Origin: Seriola aureovittata
Lineage: Eukaryota > Chordata > Actinopteri > Carangiformes > Carangidae
Length of the DNA stretch: 64,000 nt
NCBI RefSeq assembly: GCF_021018895.1
Contig: NC_079386.1
Span: 8,847,835 to 8,911,834, forward strand
Reading direction: 5' to 3'
Position numbers and translations under genes: made by a program. Positions 40,301-46,351 of this stretch are shown in pieces; the first letter of the stretch is position 1, and every line of letters starts with the position of its first letter. The notes below the pieces were generated by a model. The model ran no database searches. It was not told where the DNA came from and saw nothing but the letters and a program-made list of their open reading frames with translations.

Positions 40301-43300
40301 TAGCGGGTTCCATCGTTGTTGGTTGCCACACATTCATACTTGCCCTGGTCAGACTCTTCACTCTGCTCTATCTGGAGGGCTCCTGGTTGGGAATAGCAAA
40401 TGGGGTAGCAGAATATGTTTGGTTAAAATAATGTTGTTCACATCACATTCACAAGCAAAAAGAAAAAGAAAAGAACTTGTTTGACCTCAGGGACGCCAAC
40501 ATCAGCCCCCTTCATTTCTAGTTTTGCTTTGTCCTTTAAAGCTTCAGTAGTTGGGCATTTTGAGAAAAGTCGTAATTACACAATATCCAATAAATTGCAT
40601 GAATGCAATACTACATTCTTGTATCTGTTAATATAAACTGTATTTTAAAGTTTATCCCCCATCATTATCACAGCCTGATCCATTGGCTGAGGTAAAATGG
40701 AGACTGTGATATCCTACTATGGGTGAGGGATCGTTTCAAATGGTAAGCATGCAAGACACTGCAATACAAATATGTTGTTCCTCTTAACAGGCCTAAAGTA
40801 ACAACAAGGGAAAAGAAAATAATACATTGTCAACCAAATCCAAAAGAAAAGAAAAGAAAAACACCTAAGTTATATTCTATCTATAGTACATTTACCTTGT
40901 TGTTGACTTCTTTAGTGAAAAAGGCTGATTATGTTTAAGGCTACAGGGTCTAAAAAGACACTCATCATAGTGCCAATATCAAAAAAATGTCATAATTTCA
41001 CTTTGAAGAATAGGGGCAAGCCCTTCAATATACAACATGTCACTGGACTGGTCAATATGGGGATGGGTGATACCGCTTCAGGGAAACATGGATCAAACAA
41101 AAGAGGTTTACAGTATAAGAAAGCAGCATAACAAGGGAGGACAATTGAAAGAAAGAAATTTAGGTATGAATTTTAGCATATTCAATCACAGATCAAGTGT
41201 AATATTCGCCTAGCAGAATAATTTTGGACTTCATCTAGGTGAAGTTACTTTCAAAAAAATGCAGCGCATACAAAAAATTGAAAAATGCTGCTCATATATG
41301 TGGAAAAATTTTAATTGAAGTATTATGTAAGGCAAAACCAACATATAACCCTCTGTAACAAAAGTTTGACATGCAAATCTTAGCAAGAAATGTATGTCGG
41401 CACAACTTACAACCTTCTGACAACCCTTAGCTGAAAAATAAAATGCAATTGTATTAGAAGACAAAATTCAAAATATCAGCCTGAGCCGACAAGAAAGTAA
41501 CCAACCACTGCTTTAGCTTGTGAAAGCTACAAAAGACACCCATAAAAATCCACCAATGGGATCAGCAGTGTGGTGTCACATGACCCAGGGAAAAATGGCT
41601 TTAAGCATCAACAATTCTCCAGCTCCATGTCACACGGCAAAAATGAGCCAATCAGGTCCTCGCCAGACTCTACTGTTTGCCTTCCCCAAACCCTGAAGAA
41701 AAAAAGTCAAAAAGTAAAATATTCTCCAAACCCAAGAAAAGTAAGAAAAATAGGTGAAAGAGAAAAAAAGCACCGTAGAAACTTTATCAAAAAAGTGGTT
41801 GTTTGGGCTTTTTTGTAGAGGTACAGGAGAGGAAAGCAAATAGAAGAAATGGAAAAAAAAATAGTTTGCAAAGATAGGAAGAATTCTTTGGGAGAAAAAA
41901 GCAGAGTAGAGGCAATGTTGTCTTCAGCATGCCTGCGTGATTCCACAGCATCTGTGCATATTTTTAGTGCTGAACAAGAACAGCTAAGGGGGAAAAATGC
42001 TTGGTTGTTTTAGTTGGACAAAAAGAGGGACACATGATTCGCTATGGCCAAAAAGAAAACAAAAATGAACGGAAAAATATAGTTTAAAAAATAATTGTCA
42101 TTGGATATGCTTATTTGAGCCAGGGCAAGCATATCACAACTGAGCTAAACAGGCTCTTGAAACCAGAATACAAAGGAGTAAATAAAGCATAGACAAAAAA
42201 GATGGAATACAAATTTAGTCAACGAAACAGGACAAATAAGAAGGAAGGTCCATATGAACATAATGGGATTTGGTCTTGGTAAACAGGACAAAAATGGAGG
42301 TGATTCAAGTGAATGGATGGGTTGACAGCAAGAATGAATTTGTATTATTTTCATTCTGTGAACGTCAGTTCAGCACTCTTACCTCTTATTGGTGTACCAC
42401 CTGGGTGGATAATATGAATGCAAATAAGATTAGAAAGAAGAAGCATTAGTACGAGTAGATAGAGGCTGGGGGCTTTGGAAGAAGAATCAAATTAGATTTA
42501 ACAGGGTACGTAAATAAAGGTACTAGAGGAAAGAGAAAGGAGAGAGAAAGAGAATAAGAACTTTTCTGTACTCTACTGGCAAAGAAAGACAGGATTCATC
42601 ATAGAAAAATCAATAGGTCAGAGAGAAGAACTTGTACATTGATGTACCACGGGGAAGTGCCATTTTGGAAGTGGCAATGGCTTCTGAAGACCATCTACTG
42701 GAGGGAAAGACTTTGAGGACTTTGTGTATGATATTAAGAGCAGACTTGAGATCTCTTTGCTTGACCTGAGCTGGTCACCTCCCTAAAATTCTTGAAACCT
42801 CAAACCTATGGTGCTGGTGTTAAAATTAAATAAGTGAGTAAGTGGTGAGTCAGTGAGTGAGTAACAATCATGTGAGGACAGGTAATTACCCAGGTCTGTT
42901 GGCTATATGACAATGCTTAGCTAAGGTTTTGTGATTATATCTCTGGATAAAGGTGATACTGTAGCTGACAGTGGTGGGACACTTGAACAACGTGGGGTGT
43001 GAGGGAAGAGTGTGTGTGCCTCAAGTAGTAGCCCTGAAACTAAACTATCTGTTAGTAAAATGCATGCCATGCATTTTAATAGTTGTTGGAAACATGGAAA
43101 TTAGTGGGGGGTGATGTGTGCTTTAGAGCTAAGCACTTACCAAAGGATTCTGTAGATTTAAAAATATAGAGAGAAGAAAGACAGCATAAGAATATGATTA
43201 TATTAAGTAGTATATTAAGTAAGTTTAGTTAACAAGGTTTTGTTAATGCTATATCAACTCTAGGTGAATCAAAGTCGCACATTAGAAATAAGGGTTAATT

Positions 43301-44522
43301 CTACACAATTCTGTTGAAAACAAGTCAGCAAGGAAGTAAGGTTAACAAGACCATTTAACAAAGGACAGCTGTGAAATCTGTGAAGACAGGTGGTCAAACA
43401 TACAAGACTTAAACTTTACAAGTAGTTGTGCTAATGTGTTGCCATTAGCTGGCACATAAAGCTGAAAAGCTATGATTTATGTAACAATTTTAGAAAATAG
43501 AATAACCTCTTTGTATTGAGATATTGAAATCAAACTTGGGATATTCGGGTGAATGGATATATTAGGGTATGTCACAGGCAAATAAAAACAAAGATGGTAT
43601 CTACACATTAAAGCAAGGGCTGTAAGTTCAAAGAATCAAGGGATAAGGGAAAAGCCTTATGAAGTTTTACGCACTACTGTGGCTGATTATTCTCCAGAAA
43701 TAAATTCTTCTTTAACCTGAAGAAAGCTCTTATACAAAGCAAATATTTGTTCAAAGGAGTTTTAAAGATCCCTCTTTTGAAAGTAAAATTTCAACAAATG
43801 CACACGATTGATGATTAATTTACTTTTCTGCATGTCACCTATTTTAAAATCATGTGCACTCCTTTGCAGATTCTGAATGAAGCCAAATGTTGAATATTAA
43901 TTGTTAAAAAAACATAATAAATGAAGAGAATGGATCCAAAAAAATACTGCACCAATGCAGTGGAAAAGAAATCAACACAAAACAGCAAAAGAAGTCATTG
44001 TAAAAAGTCACAGCAGTGGGCAATGAGGGCAGAAGTTAGGGCGGAAGCCAGCAAACACAGAGGGGAAACAATCCCAACAGCCCATGACAACACTGGAAGA
44101 CAAAGGGAGACGCACATACAGACAACACACACCGGGGCGTACAGAGCGTAGAGGACAGGAAATAGTAGAAACAATGCCATTACCTACAAAATTAAAGCCA
44201 AATGAGAAGTTAAATTATGGGAGGAAGAAGAAGATGAAAGAACAGAGGAGACAACAGGGAGAGCAGATCAGATAGAGGAAAACAAGAAAGAAGACTCCCT
44301 TTTGTAATTAAGTTTTCAGCAGAGGAAACCTACCTGATCTGAGCTGTTTAATGCGTCCATTGTTGTTGGTGGTGTTGACAGGGAGGAAGTCTTTAAACCA
44401 GGAGATGTCTGGGTCTGGGTTGCCACTGGCGGCACAGAGCATGGTGGCAGTGCGTGTTCGCTCCACCACTTTCAATTGTGGGCCCATGTCTATGGTGGGG
44501 AAACCAGGGGGCAGTTGGTCCT
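1053..44522 (-). CDS. ptprd: Receptor-type protein tyrosine phosphatase delta (LAR family), 26 exons, partial gene
   Basis: This is a type I membrane receptor with a tyrosine phosphatase inside the cell, acting mainly at presynaptic terminals and in axon guidance. The exons encode Ig2, Ig3, FN1-8, a membrane-proximal region, one transmembrane helix, the wedge and D1. D1 carries the KNRY loop, WPDHG loop, [11 protein letters not shown]-loop and QTEDQY motif, so it should be active. The 26 exons total 4,604 nt with consistent phases and no stop, which argues for a working gene. From memory of the paralogs, the juxtamembrane ([18 protein letters not shown]), transmembrane flank ([13 protein letters not shown]) and FN sequences fit PTPRD better than PTPRS or PTPRF. 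Teleosts often keep two copies (a and b), which I cannot separate. Signal peptide, Ig1 and D2 are outside the window. Coordinates give the outer exon limits; exons are listed singly. Confidence 0.95.
1339..6750 (-). other. ptprd intron inside the P-loop codon
   Basis: 5.4 kb. A purine-rich stretch (GAGA/GGAA) lies near 2985-3045. Two minus-strand open frames of 120 and 156 codons (2392-2754, 6118-6588) have no recognisable motifs and no splice support. The 5550-6010 part is unusually rich in homeobox-like TAATTA cores and could hold conserved non-coding sequence; this is inference. Confidence 0.75.
6751..6905 (-). CDS. ptprd: ptprd exon: D1 WPD loop
   Basis: 155 nt, phase 0 to phase 2. Reads [20 protein letters not shown] then [20 protein letters not shown] and [12 protein letters not shown]. 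It holds the WPDHG loop with the general-acid Asp, and the catalytic Cys in VVHC at its very end. The P-loop is therefore split between this exon and the next. Acceptor catattcag, donor gtaaga. Joined only 115 nt from the preceding exon. Confidence 0.97.
7021..7140 (-). CDS. ptprd: ptprd exon: D1 segment VKCDQYWP
   Basis: 120 nt, 40 codons, phase 0 at both ends. Reads [20 protein letters not shown] then [27 protein letters not shown] is a conserved PTP motif. Acceptor tctctattacag, donor gtaaga. Confidence 0.97.
7141..9685 (-). other. ptprd intron in D1
   Basis: 2.5 kb, AT-rich. Contains the tandem palindromes at 9586-9652 close to its 5' splice site. Nothing else recognisable. Confidence 0.75.
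9586..9652. repeat. Two tandem perfect palindromes, 33 bp each
   Basis: Copies at 9586-9618 and 9620-9652 are separated by one base. Each has 16-base perfect arms around one T. They share the core TGTTCTCTATTTAATAGAG and differ at the fourth base pair of the stem, where both sides change together (TGTAGTG/CACTACA versus TGTTGTG/CACAACA). In the ptprd pre-mRNA they lie 33-99 nt past a D1 donor. Confidence 0.95.
9686..9861 (-). CDS. ptprd: ptprd exon: D1 core strands
   Basis: 176 nt, phase 1 to phase 0. Reads [20 protein letters not shown], then [20 protein letters not shown] and [29 protein letters not shown] and DFWRMIW are conserved PTP motifs. Acceptor gtctcttcatag, donor gtaagt. Two palindromes lie 33-99 nt past this donor. 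Confidence 0.97.
9862..12640 (-). other. ptprd intron in D1
   Basis: 2.8 kb. An (AAAT)n run is near 10881-10900. The segment 12528-12640, right after the upstream exon, stays open in frame and looks coding-like. A tttatt (AATAAA on the minus strand) is at 12236-12241. Confidence 0.75.
12641..12764 (-). CDS. ptprd: ptprd exon: D1 with phosphotyrosine-recognition loop
   Basis: 124 nt, phase 0 to phase 1. Reads [20 protein letters not shown] then [20 protein letters not shown] and D. KNRY is the phosphotyrosine recognition loop. The donor gtatgc is moderate; reading through it stays open for 36 more codons to a stop at 12528. Acceptor tttttctcttacag. Confidence 0.95.
12765..15850 (-). other. 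ptprd intron between wedge and D1 exons
   Basis: 3.1 kb of AT-rich sequence. No exon, RNA gene or repeat family recognised. Confidence 0.7.
15851..15948 (-). CDS. ptprd: ptprd exon: wedge helix before D1
   Basis: 98 nt, phase 1 to phase 0. Reads [20 protein letters not shown] then [12 protein letters not shown]. This is the helix-turn-helix wedge at the start of a receptor phosphatase D1 domain. Acceptor cttattgacag, donor gtaagc. Confidence 0.96.
15949..18587 (-). other. ptprd intron between juxtamembrane and wedge exons
   Basis: 2.6 kb. Holds short A runs (about 16463-16479 and 18047-18062) and the 28-base G run at 17515-17542. No exon recognised. Confidence 0.7.
17515..17542. repeat. Poly-G run, 28 bases
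   Basis: Uninterrupted G from 17515 to 17542, within intron. It is poly-C in the ptprd transcript. Length is likely to vary or be miscounted in assembly. Confidence 0.95.
18588..18700 (-). CDS. ptprd: ptprd exon: cytoplasmic juxtamembrane segment
   Basis: 113 nt, phase 2 to phase 1. Gives [20 protein letters not shown] then [18 protein letters not shown]. The [18 protein letters not shown] stretch is shared with PTPRD; PTPRF has a different version by memory. Acceptor tttattctgcag, donor gtaagt. The RKGSLPNS serines are plausible phosphorylation sites (inference). Confidence 0.95.
18701..21525 (-). other. ptprd intron after the transmembrane exon
   Basis: 2.8 kb. Contains the near-palindrome at 19347-19367, a T run about 20458-20472 and a short TG-rich stretch about 20990-21020. 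No exon recognised. Confidence 0.7.
19347..19367. repeat. Palindrome, 10-base arms around one T
   Basis: AACATGTGTT, a central T, then AACACATGTT. Perfect arms; contains two ACATGT half-sites. Function unknown. Confidence 0.9.
21526..21686 (-). CDS. ptprd: ptprd exon: transmembrane helix
   Basis: 161 nt, phase 0 to phase 2. Reads [20 protein letters not shown], then [20 protein letters not shown] and [13 protein letters not shown]. About 24 hydrophobic residues from LIWVVG to ILLY form the single membrane span, followed by a basic stop-transfer run completed in the next exon. Acceptor tctccctggctcag, donor gtaagg. Confidence 0.97.
21687..22746 (-). other. ptprd intron before the transmembrane exon
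   Basis: 1.06 kb, no recognisable element. Confidence 0.7.
22747..22956 (-). CDS. ptprd: ptprd exon: membrane-proximal region with predicted furin site
   Basis: 210 nt, 70 codons, phase 0 at both ends. Begins [20 protein letters not shown], then [20 protein letters not shown], and ends [14 protein letters not shown] followed by Gln fits the furin pattern R-X-[KR]-R, at the place where LAR-family precursors are cut into extracellular and transmembrane subunits. NRT just before it is a potential glycosylation site. Acceptor ctcactgtag, donor gtgagt. Confidence 0.95.
22957..24874 (-). other. ptprd intron in the membrane-proximal region
   Basis: 1.9 kb. Around 23810-23890 is an alternating TG/CG-rich patch including TGTGCGCGC. 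Otherwise AT-rich with nothing recognised. Confidence 0.7.
24875..24968 (-). CDS. ptprd: ptprd exon: membrane-proximal extracellular region, part 1
   Basis: 94 nt, phase 2 to phase 0. Reads [20 protein letters not shown] then [11 protein letters not shown]. It belongs to the juxtamembrane ectodomain that folds around the proteolytic site in LAR-family receptors. Acceptor ttattttgcag, donor gtaggt. Too short to stand out as a long frame, found by phase-matched splice sites. Confidence 0.94.
24969..26148 (-). other. ptprd intron after FN8
   Basis: 1.2 kb. A 104-codon open frame on the plus strand (24994-25308) lacks splice or family support. Nothing else recognised. Confidence 0.7.
26149..26405 (-). 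CDS. ptprd: ptprd exon: rest of FN8 and start of membrane-proximal region
   Basis: 257 nt, phase 0 to phase 2. Begins [20 protein letters not shown], includes [20 protein letters not shown] and [20 protein letters not shown], ends SERVR. The [15 protein letters not shown] stretch is a strong PTPRD-type marker. Acceptor catttgcatacag, donor gtgagt. Confidence 0.96.
26540..26637 (-). CDS. ptprd: ptprd exon: first part of FN8
   Basis: 98 nt, phase 1 to phase 0. Reads [20 protein letters not shown] and ends YNPAQPFT. The acceptor is a tandem ttttagcag: using the upstream AG would extend the exon to 26640 and add one Ala. The end chosen gives DQ-VFAKNF, as in mammalian PTPRD. Donor gtaagc. Confidence 0.93.
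26638..27078 (-). other. Short ptprd intron between FN7 and FN8
   Basis: 441 nt. Its 3' end carries the tandem acceptor ttttagcag (26638-26646). No other element. Confidence 0.8.
27079..27663 (-). CDS. ptprd: ptprd exon: FN6 and FN7
   Basis: 585 nt, phase 1 to phase 1, two FN repeats in one exon. FN6: [20 protein letters not shown] and [18 protein letters not shown], with [22 protein letters not shown]7: [28 protein letters not shown] and [20 protein letters not shown], ending TQPLDQ. Acceptor attggtgcttag, donor gtagga. It is the largest exon in the window. Confidence 0.96.
27664..28106 (-). other. Short ptprd intron between FN5 and FN6
   Basis: 443 nt, with a strong pyrimidine-rich 3' end before the FN6 acceptor. 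Nothing else seen. Confidence 0.8.
28107..28224 (-). CDS. ptprd: ptprd exon: second half of FN5
   Basis: 118 nt, phase 0 to phase 1. Reads [20 protein letters not shown], then [19 protein letters not shown]. The [12 protein letters not shown] signature is diagnostic for FN5 of this family. Acceptor tgcatctttacag, donor gtaacg. Confidence 0.95.
28225..28677 (-). other. ptprd intron after meC
   Basis: 453 nt, AT-rich; flanks the optional meC. No further element recognised. Confidence 0.8.
28678..28704 (-). CDS. ptprd: ptprd mini-exon meC (27 nt, WEYDDSTEH)
   Basis: A 27-base in-frame exon (phase 0 to 0) adding Trp-Glu-Tyr-Asp-Asp-Ser-Thr-Glu-His in FN5, between DDAQ and MIITELQ. Its acceptor is catcatcataatcag-like (tgatatcataatcag) and its donor gtgagt. 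Mammalian members have the near-identical WEFDDTTEH at this place, known as mini-exon C and alternatively spliced. It is usable or skippable without frame change. Confidence 0.9.
28705..29088 (-). other. ptprd intron before meC
   Basis: 384 nt. A pyrimidine-rich stretch (tattttctcttttctctcc) precedes the meC acceptor by about 20 nt. No other element. Confidence 0.8.
29089..29282 (-). CDS. ptprd: ptprd exon: first half of FN5
   Basis: 194 nt, phase 1 to phase 0. Starts [20 protein letters not shown], contains [20 protein letters not shown] and ends DILIDDAQ. It is followed by the optional meC or directly by the rest of FN5. Acceptor gttcctccag, donor gtacaa. Confidence 0.96.
29283..30178 (-). 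other. ptprd intron between FN4 and FN5
   Basis: 896 nt, A-rich on the plus strand, with a 26-base A run at 29925-29950. No exon recognised. Confidence 0.8.
29925..29950. repeat. Poly-A run, 26 bases
   Basis: Uninterrupted A on the plus strand within intron. No adjoining SINE body was recognised. Confidence 0.9.
30179..30484 (-). CDS. ptprd: ptprd exon: FN4
   Basis: 306 nt, phase 1 at both ends, so it can be skipped in frame. It starts [20 protein letters not shown], has [20 protein letters not shown] and [20 protein letters not shown], and ends VRTEED. Acceptor ccaacctaccag, donor gtatgt. The codons Val-Ser-Trp within it form an internal donor-like gtaagt at 30425 down to 30420. Confidence 0.95.
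30485..32122 (-). other. ptprd intron between FN3 and FN4
   Basis: 1.6 kb. T-rich near 30534-30547; the rest is AT-rich without recognised exons or repeats. Confidence 0.7.
32123..32267 (-). CDS. ptprd: ptprd exon: second half of FN3
   Basis: 145 nt, phase 0 to phase 1. It reads [20 protein letters not shown], then [17 protein letters not shown] and ends AETPQT. Acceptor ctttttttcacag, donor gtaggt. It ends in the phase required to skip the whole FN4-FN7 block and join FN8. Confidence 0.95.
32268..32951 (-). other. ptprd intron inside FN3
   Basis: 684 nt, strongly AT-rich, nothing recognised. Confidence 0.75.
32952..33097 (-). CDS. ptprd: ptprd exon: first half of FN3
   Basis: 146 nt, phase 1 to phase 0. 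It begins [20 protein letters not shown], continues SWIAPAQ, and ends [12 protein letters not shown]. The SETSILLSW core is characteristic of FN3 in PTPRD. Acceptor is gtttaattccag, donor gtaatg. Confidence 0.95.
33098..33602 (-). other. ptprd intron between FN2 and FN3
   Basis: 505 nt, nothing recognised. Confidence 0.75.
33603..34184 (-). CDS. ptprd: ptprd exon: fibronectin III repeats 1 and 2
   Basis: 582 nt, phase 1 to phase 1. FN1 starts [20 protein letters not shown] and contains [22 protein letters not shown]2 starts [11 protein letters not shown] and contains [14 protein letters not shown] and [10 protein letters not shown]. The two FN repeats sit in one exon, as in other LAR-family genes. 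Acceptor is ttatcatcacag, donor gtgaga. A long open frame on the other strand over the same bases is a shadow of this coding. Confidence 0.96.
34185..35364 (-). other. ptprd intron between Ig3 and FN1
   Basis: 1.2 kb. Holds an A-rich run with one T (34467-34502). No exon recognised. Confidence 0.75.
34467..34502. repeat. A-rich run, 36 bases with one T
   Basis: Poly-A interrupted by a T at 34483. Simple repeat in intron. Confidence 0.9.
35365..35634 (-). CDS. ptprd: ptprd exon: Ig3
   Basis: 270 nt, phase 1 to phase 1, encoding the complete third Ig domain. It begins [12 protein letters not shown], has the Cys pair in VNITCVAVG and ANYTCVAMS, the Trp core in [11 protein letters not shown], and ends VAQITVKG. 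Both Cys motifs also carry N-glycosylation sequons (NIT, NYT). Acceptor is ttttcag, donor gtaggg. Confidence 0.96.
35635..38990 (-). other. ptprd intron between meB and Ig3
   Basis: 3.4 kb, AT-rich. No further exon recognised. It begins with the weak meB donor gttggtg. Confidence 0.7.
38991..39002 (-). CDS. ptprd: ptprd mini-exon meB (12 nt, ELRE)
   Basis: Twelve bases, AGCTGCGAGAAG, between acceptor tacatccctcag and donor gttggtg. Read in phase 1 it adds Glu-Leu-Arg-Glu between Ig2 (NLYVR) and Ig3 (VRRVPPRF), the known sequence and place of mini-exon B in LAR-family receptors. In mammals this insert sets the Ig2-Ig3 angle and selects partners such as IL1RAPL1, IL1RAP and Slitrks. The donor is weak (gttggt rather than gtaagt), and TGC occurs about 25 nt before the acceptor, both typical of regulated microexons. 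Confidence 0.92.
39003..40271 (-). other. ptprd intron between Ig2 and meB
   Basis: 1.3 kb. Contains an 18-base T run (39791-39808) and a short direct repeat ttatatgaaaatttt near 39389-39430. TGC about 25 nt before the meB acceptor. Confidence 0.75.
40272..40382 (-). CDS. ptprd: ptprd exon: second half of Ig2
   Basis: 111 nt, phase 1 to phase 1. It encodes [20 protein letters not shown], then [22 protein letters not shown] carries the second Cys of Ig2. Acceptor is ttcccaaccag, donor gtagga. The symmetric phase allows joining directly to the first Ig2 exon, to either meA mini-exon, and downstream to meB or Ig3. Confidence 0.95.
40383..42382 (-). other. ptprd intron between meA6 and second Ig2 exon
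   Basis: 2.0 kb, with several short AG-rich stretches. No additional exon recognised. Confidence 0.75.
42383..42400 (-). CDS. ptprd: ptprd mini-exon meA6 (18 nt, GGTPIR)
   Basis: Eighteen bases, GTGGTACACCAATAAGAG, between acceptor tatccacccag and donor gtaaga. In phase 1 it adds Gly-Gly-Thr-Pro-Ile-Arg, identical to the second part of mammalian mini-exon A. It can be joined after meA3, used alone, or skipped, always keeping frame. TGC triplets lie 20-50 nt upstream of the acceptor, a pattern seen near neuronal microexons controlled by SRRM4; use of that factor here is inference. Confidence 0.93.
42401..43140 (-). other. ptprd intron between meA3 and meA6
   Basis: 740 nt. Contains a short GTGA-rich simple repeat (about 42832-42864) and a purine-rich patch about 42525-42560. 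Confidence 0.8.
43141..43149 (-). CDS. ptprd: ptprd mini-exon meA3 (9 nt, E-S-F)
   Basis: A nine-base exon, AATCCTTTG, flanked by a good acceptor (ttaaatctacag) and a near-perfect donor (gtaagtgc). In phase 1 it adds Glu-Ser-Phe after KQLRS. The position matches the first part of mini-exon A of LAR-family receptors, which in mammalian PTPRD adds Glu-Ser-Ile (from memory). Insertion changes a loop of Ig2 and so partner binding. A polypyrimidine stretch (gtctttcttctctc) lies upstream of the acceptor. Confidence 0.85.
43150..44333 (-). other. ptprd intron between first Ig2 exon and meA3
   Basis: 1.2 kb, purine-rich on the plus strand between about 43920 and 44290. No exon recognised. Confidence 0.75.
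44334..44522 (-). CDS. ptprd: ptprd exon: first half of Ig2
   Basis: 189 nt, entering and leaving in phase 1. It reads [20 protein letters not shown] then [20 protein letters not shown] and ends KQLRS. The Cys in MLCAASG is the first Cys of the Ig2 disulfide. NTT in LPVNTTNN is a possible N-glycosylation site. Acceptor is ctatttccag, donor is gtaggt. It is the most upstream exon found; Ig1 exons are expected beyond 64000. The exon stops at RS, exactly where the meA mini-exons are inserted in mammals. Confidence 0.95.
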
Positions 44523-44951
44523 CTGGAAATAGATTAGACATTGTAGCAGAGTTAAGACTGTGTGCAAGATAGTGTTCCTCCTCAAACCCTGTGTTAGTGA
44601 GGAGGGAGAGCCAATGGAACTTGTAGTCATAAGACTGCAGGATAACAGAATGAGTGAAAGCTAAAGCAAACAGGAGAGAGACAATACAATTTTGGCCATA
44701 TGTAGAGGTAAGTGTGTAAGAGCAAAGAGAAATTAGAGTAGCAGAATAGGAATTTTTTTGTTACACTATTAACTCTGTCAATAAAGCAAAAATTATTTCC
44801 AAAGTCATTTTCATTTAAAAATTTTTTCCCTACCCGCGTTTGGTGTTGACAAGGACAAAATGGACAAAAAGTGAAAATGGACAAAAACATTACAAGAGAC
44901 GTGTTAAGTATCTTTAAGTAAAAGGAATGATTAAAGGAAAAGTTCGATATA

Positions 44952-46351
44952 CCGTGGCTTCAGAAAGTATGAAGACCCCTTCACTTTTTTCACACTTTAA
45001 TAGGTTTTAGATTTAATTGTAAATTAATCTACACTTGATGACTCGTATGGACAAAATGAAAATGTGTTTTTAGAAATTTTCGAAAATGTATGAAAAATCT
45101 AATCATTTACAGAAATATTGAGATCCTTAATTCAGTACTTTGTAGAAAGCCCTTTGGCAGCAATTATAGCTTGGAGTTTTTTTGGTAAATCTCCACAAGC
45201 TTTGCACACCTGGATTTGGGAAGTTTATCCCATTCTTTCTGGCAGATCCTCTCAACCTCCATCACACTGGATGGGAAGTGTTGTGAGGTCTCTCCACAGA
45301 TGTTCTTTGGGGTTTAAGTCTGGGCTTTGGATAGGCCACTCAAGGACAGACAGGGACTTGTTCTGACGCTACCCCAGTGTTGTCTTGGCTAAATGCTATG
45401 GGTTATTACTGTGCTGAAAGGTGAACCATCAAACAGTCTTGGGTCGTGTGCATTCTGGAGCAGGTTCTATTCAAGGACTTCTCTACATATGTAAGTGTAA
45501 GTGCTGCTGAGAATCACCCCCATAGCATGATGTTGCCACCATCATGCTTCACCATATAGGGATGTTATTAGCCAGGTGATGAGCAGTGTCTGGTGTCTGC
45601 AGTTCTGCCCAAATGGTTCAGTTTTTCAGACCAAAGAATCTTTTTCCTCATGCGCTCTTAGTCCTTTTAATTCCATTTGGCAAACTCCAAGTGAGCTGTC
45701 ATATGCATTTTACTCAAAGTGGCTTCTGTCTAGACACTCTACCACAAAGCGCTGCGGAGATGGTTGTCCTTCATGGATGGTTGGCAGGTTCTCCCATCTC
45801 TGCAGAGGCTATCTATTAGAGTGACCTCCCTAACCAAGGCCATTTGCTTCAAGGCTTGGCCAAGGCCCTTGACCCTTGCTCAGTTTGGCCAGACAATTGA
45901 CTCTAGGAATAGTCCTGGTTGTTCCAAACTTATTCCATTTCATTATTATTGAGGCCCCTGTGCTCCTGGGAACACTCAAAGCTTTAGAAAATGGTTTTAT
46001 ACTCTTACTTTGATCCTTGTCACAATTTTATTGTGGTGAACTATAGAGAGTTCATTGGATTTCATGGCTTTGTTTTTGTCCTGACAATGCACTGAATTGT
46101 GGGACCAATTCACACTGCAGGTGTGTACCTTTCAATTCAAGTTTCCAGTCAATTCAGTTTGCCACAGGTGGACTCGAATCAAGTTTAGACACAACTCAGA
46201 GATAGTTAAAGCAAACATGTTGCACCTGACTACAATTTGGAGTGCCATAGCAAAGGGTCTAAATAGTTTTGTAACTGAGAATTCTAATTTTTTTCTTCAT
46301 TGTTTTTCTTTATTTTTAATGTGAAGGAGTCTAAATACTTTGGAGCCACTG
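44952..46351 (-). mobile_element. Decayed Tc1/mariner element
   Basis: About 1.4 kb with imperfect inverted ends: ccgtggcttcagaaagtatg at the left and, inverted at the right, cagtggctccaaagtattta, both followed by a (c)ccttcac or ccttcac run. This matches the end pattern of teleost Tc1-like elements as I remember it. A TA flanks the left end (44950-44951). Inside is a degenerate Tc1-type transposase reading on the minus strand from about 46090 to 45130, for example the region around CATGATGTTGCCACCATCAT. It is broken by many stops and frameshifts. Confidence 0.88.
45130..46090 (-). pseudogene. Tc1-like transposase remnant
   Basis: Nucleotide similarity by eye to the antisense of teleost Tc1 transposase genes (phrases such as TTTGGCAAACTCCAAG, AGATGGTTGTCCTTC and GCTCAGTTTGGCC). 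No minus-strand frame stays open beyond a short distance. Open frames on the plus strand here are shadows. Not capable of producing transposase. Confidence 0.8.

Noticed and set aside
45118..45952. Several plus-strand open frames of 62-82 codons
   Set aside because: They are antisense shadows of the decayed Tc1-like transposase.
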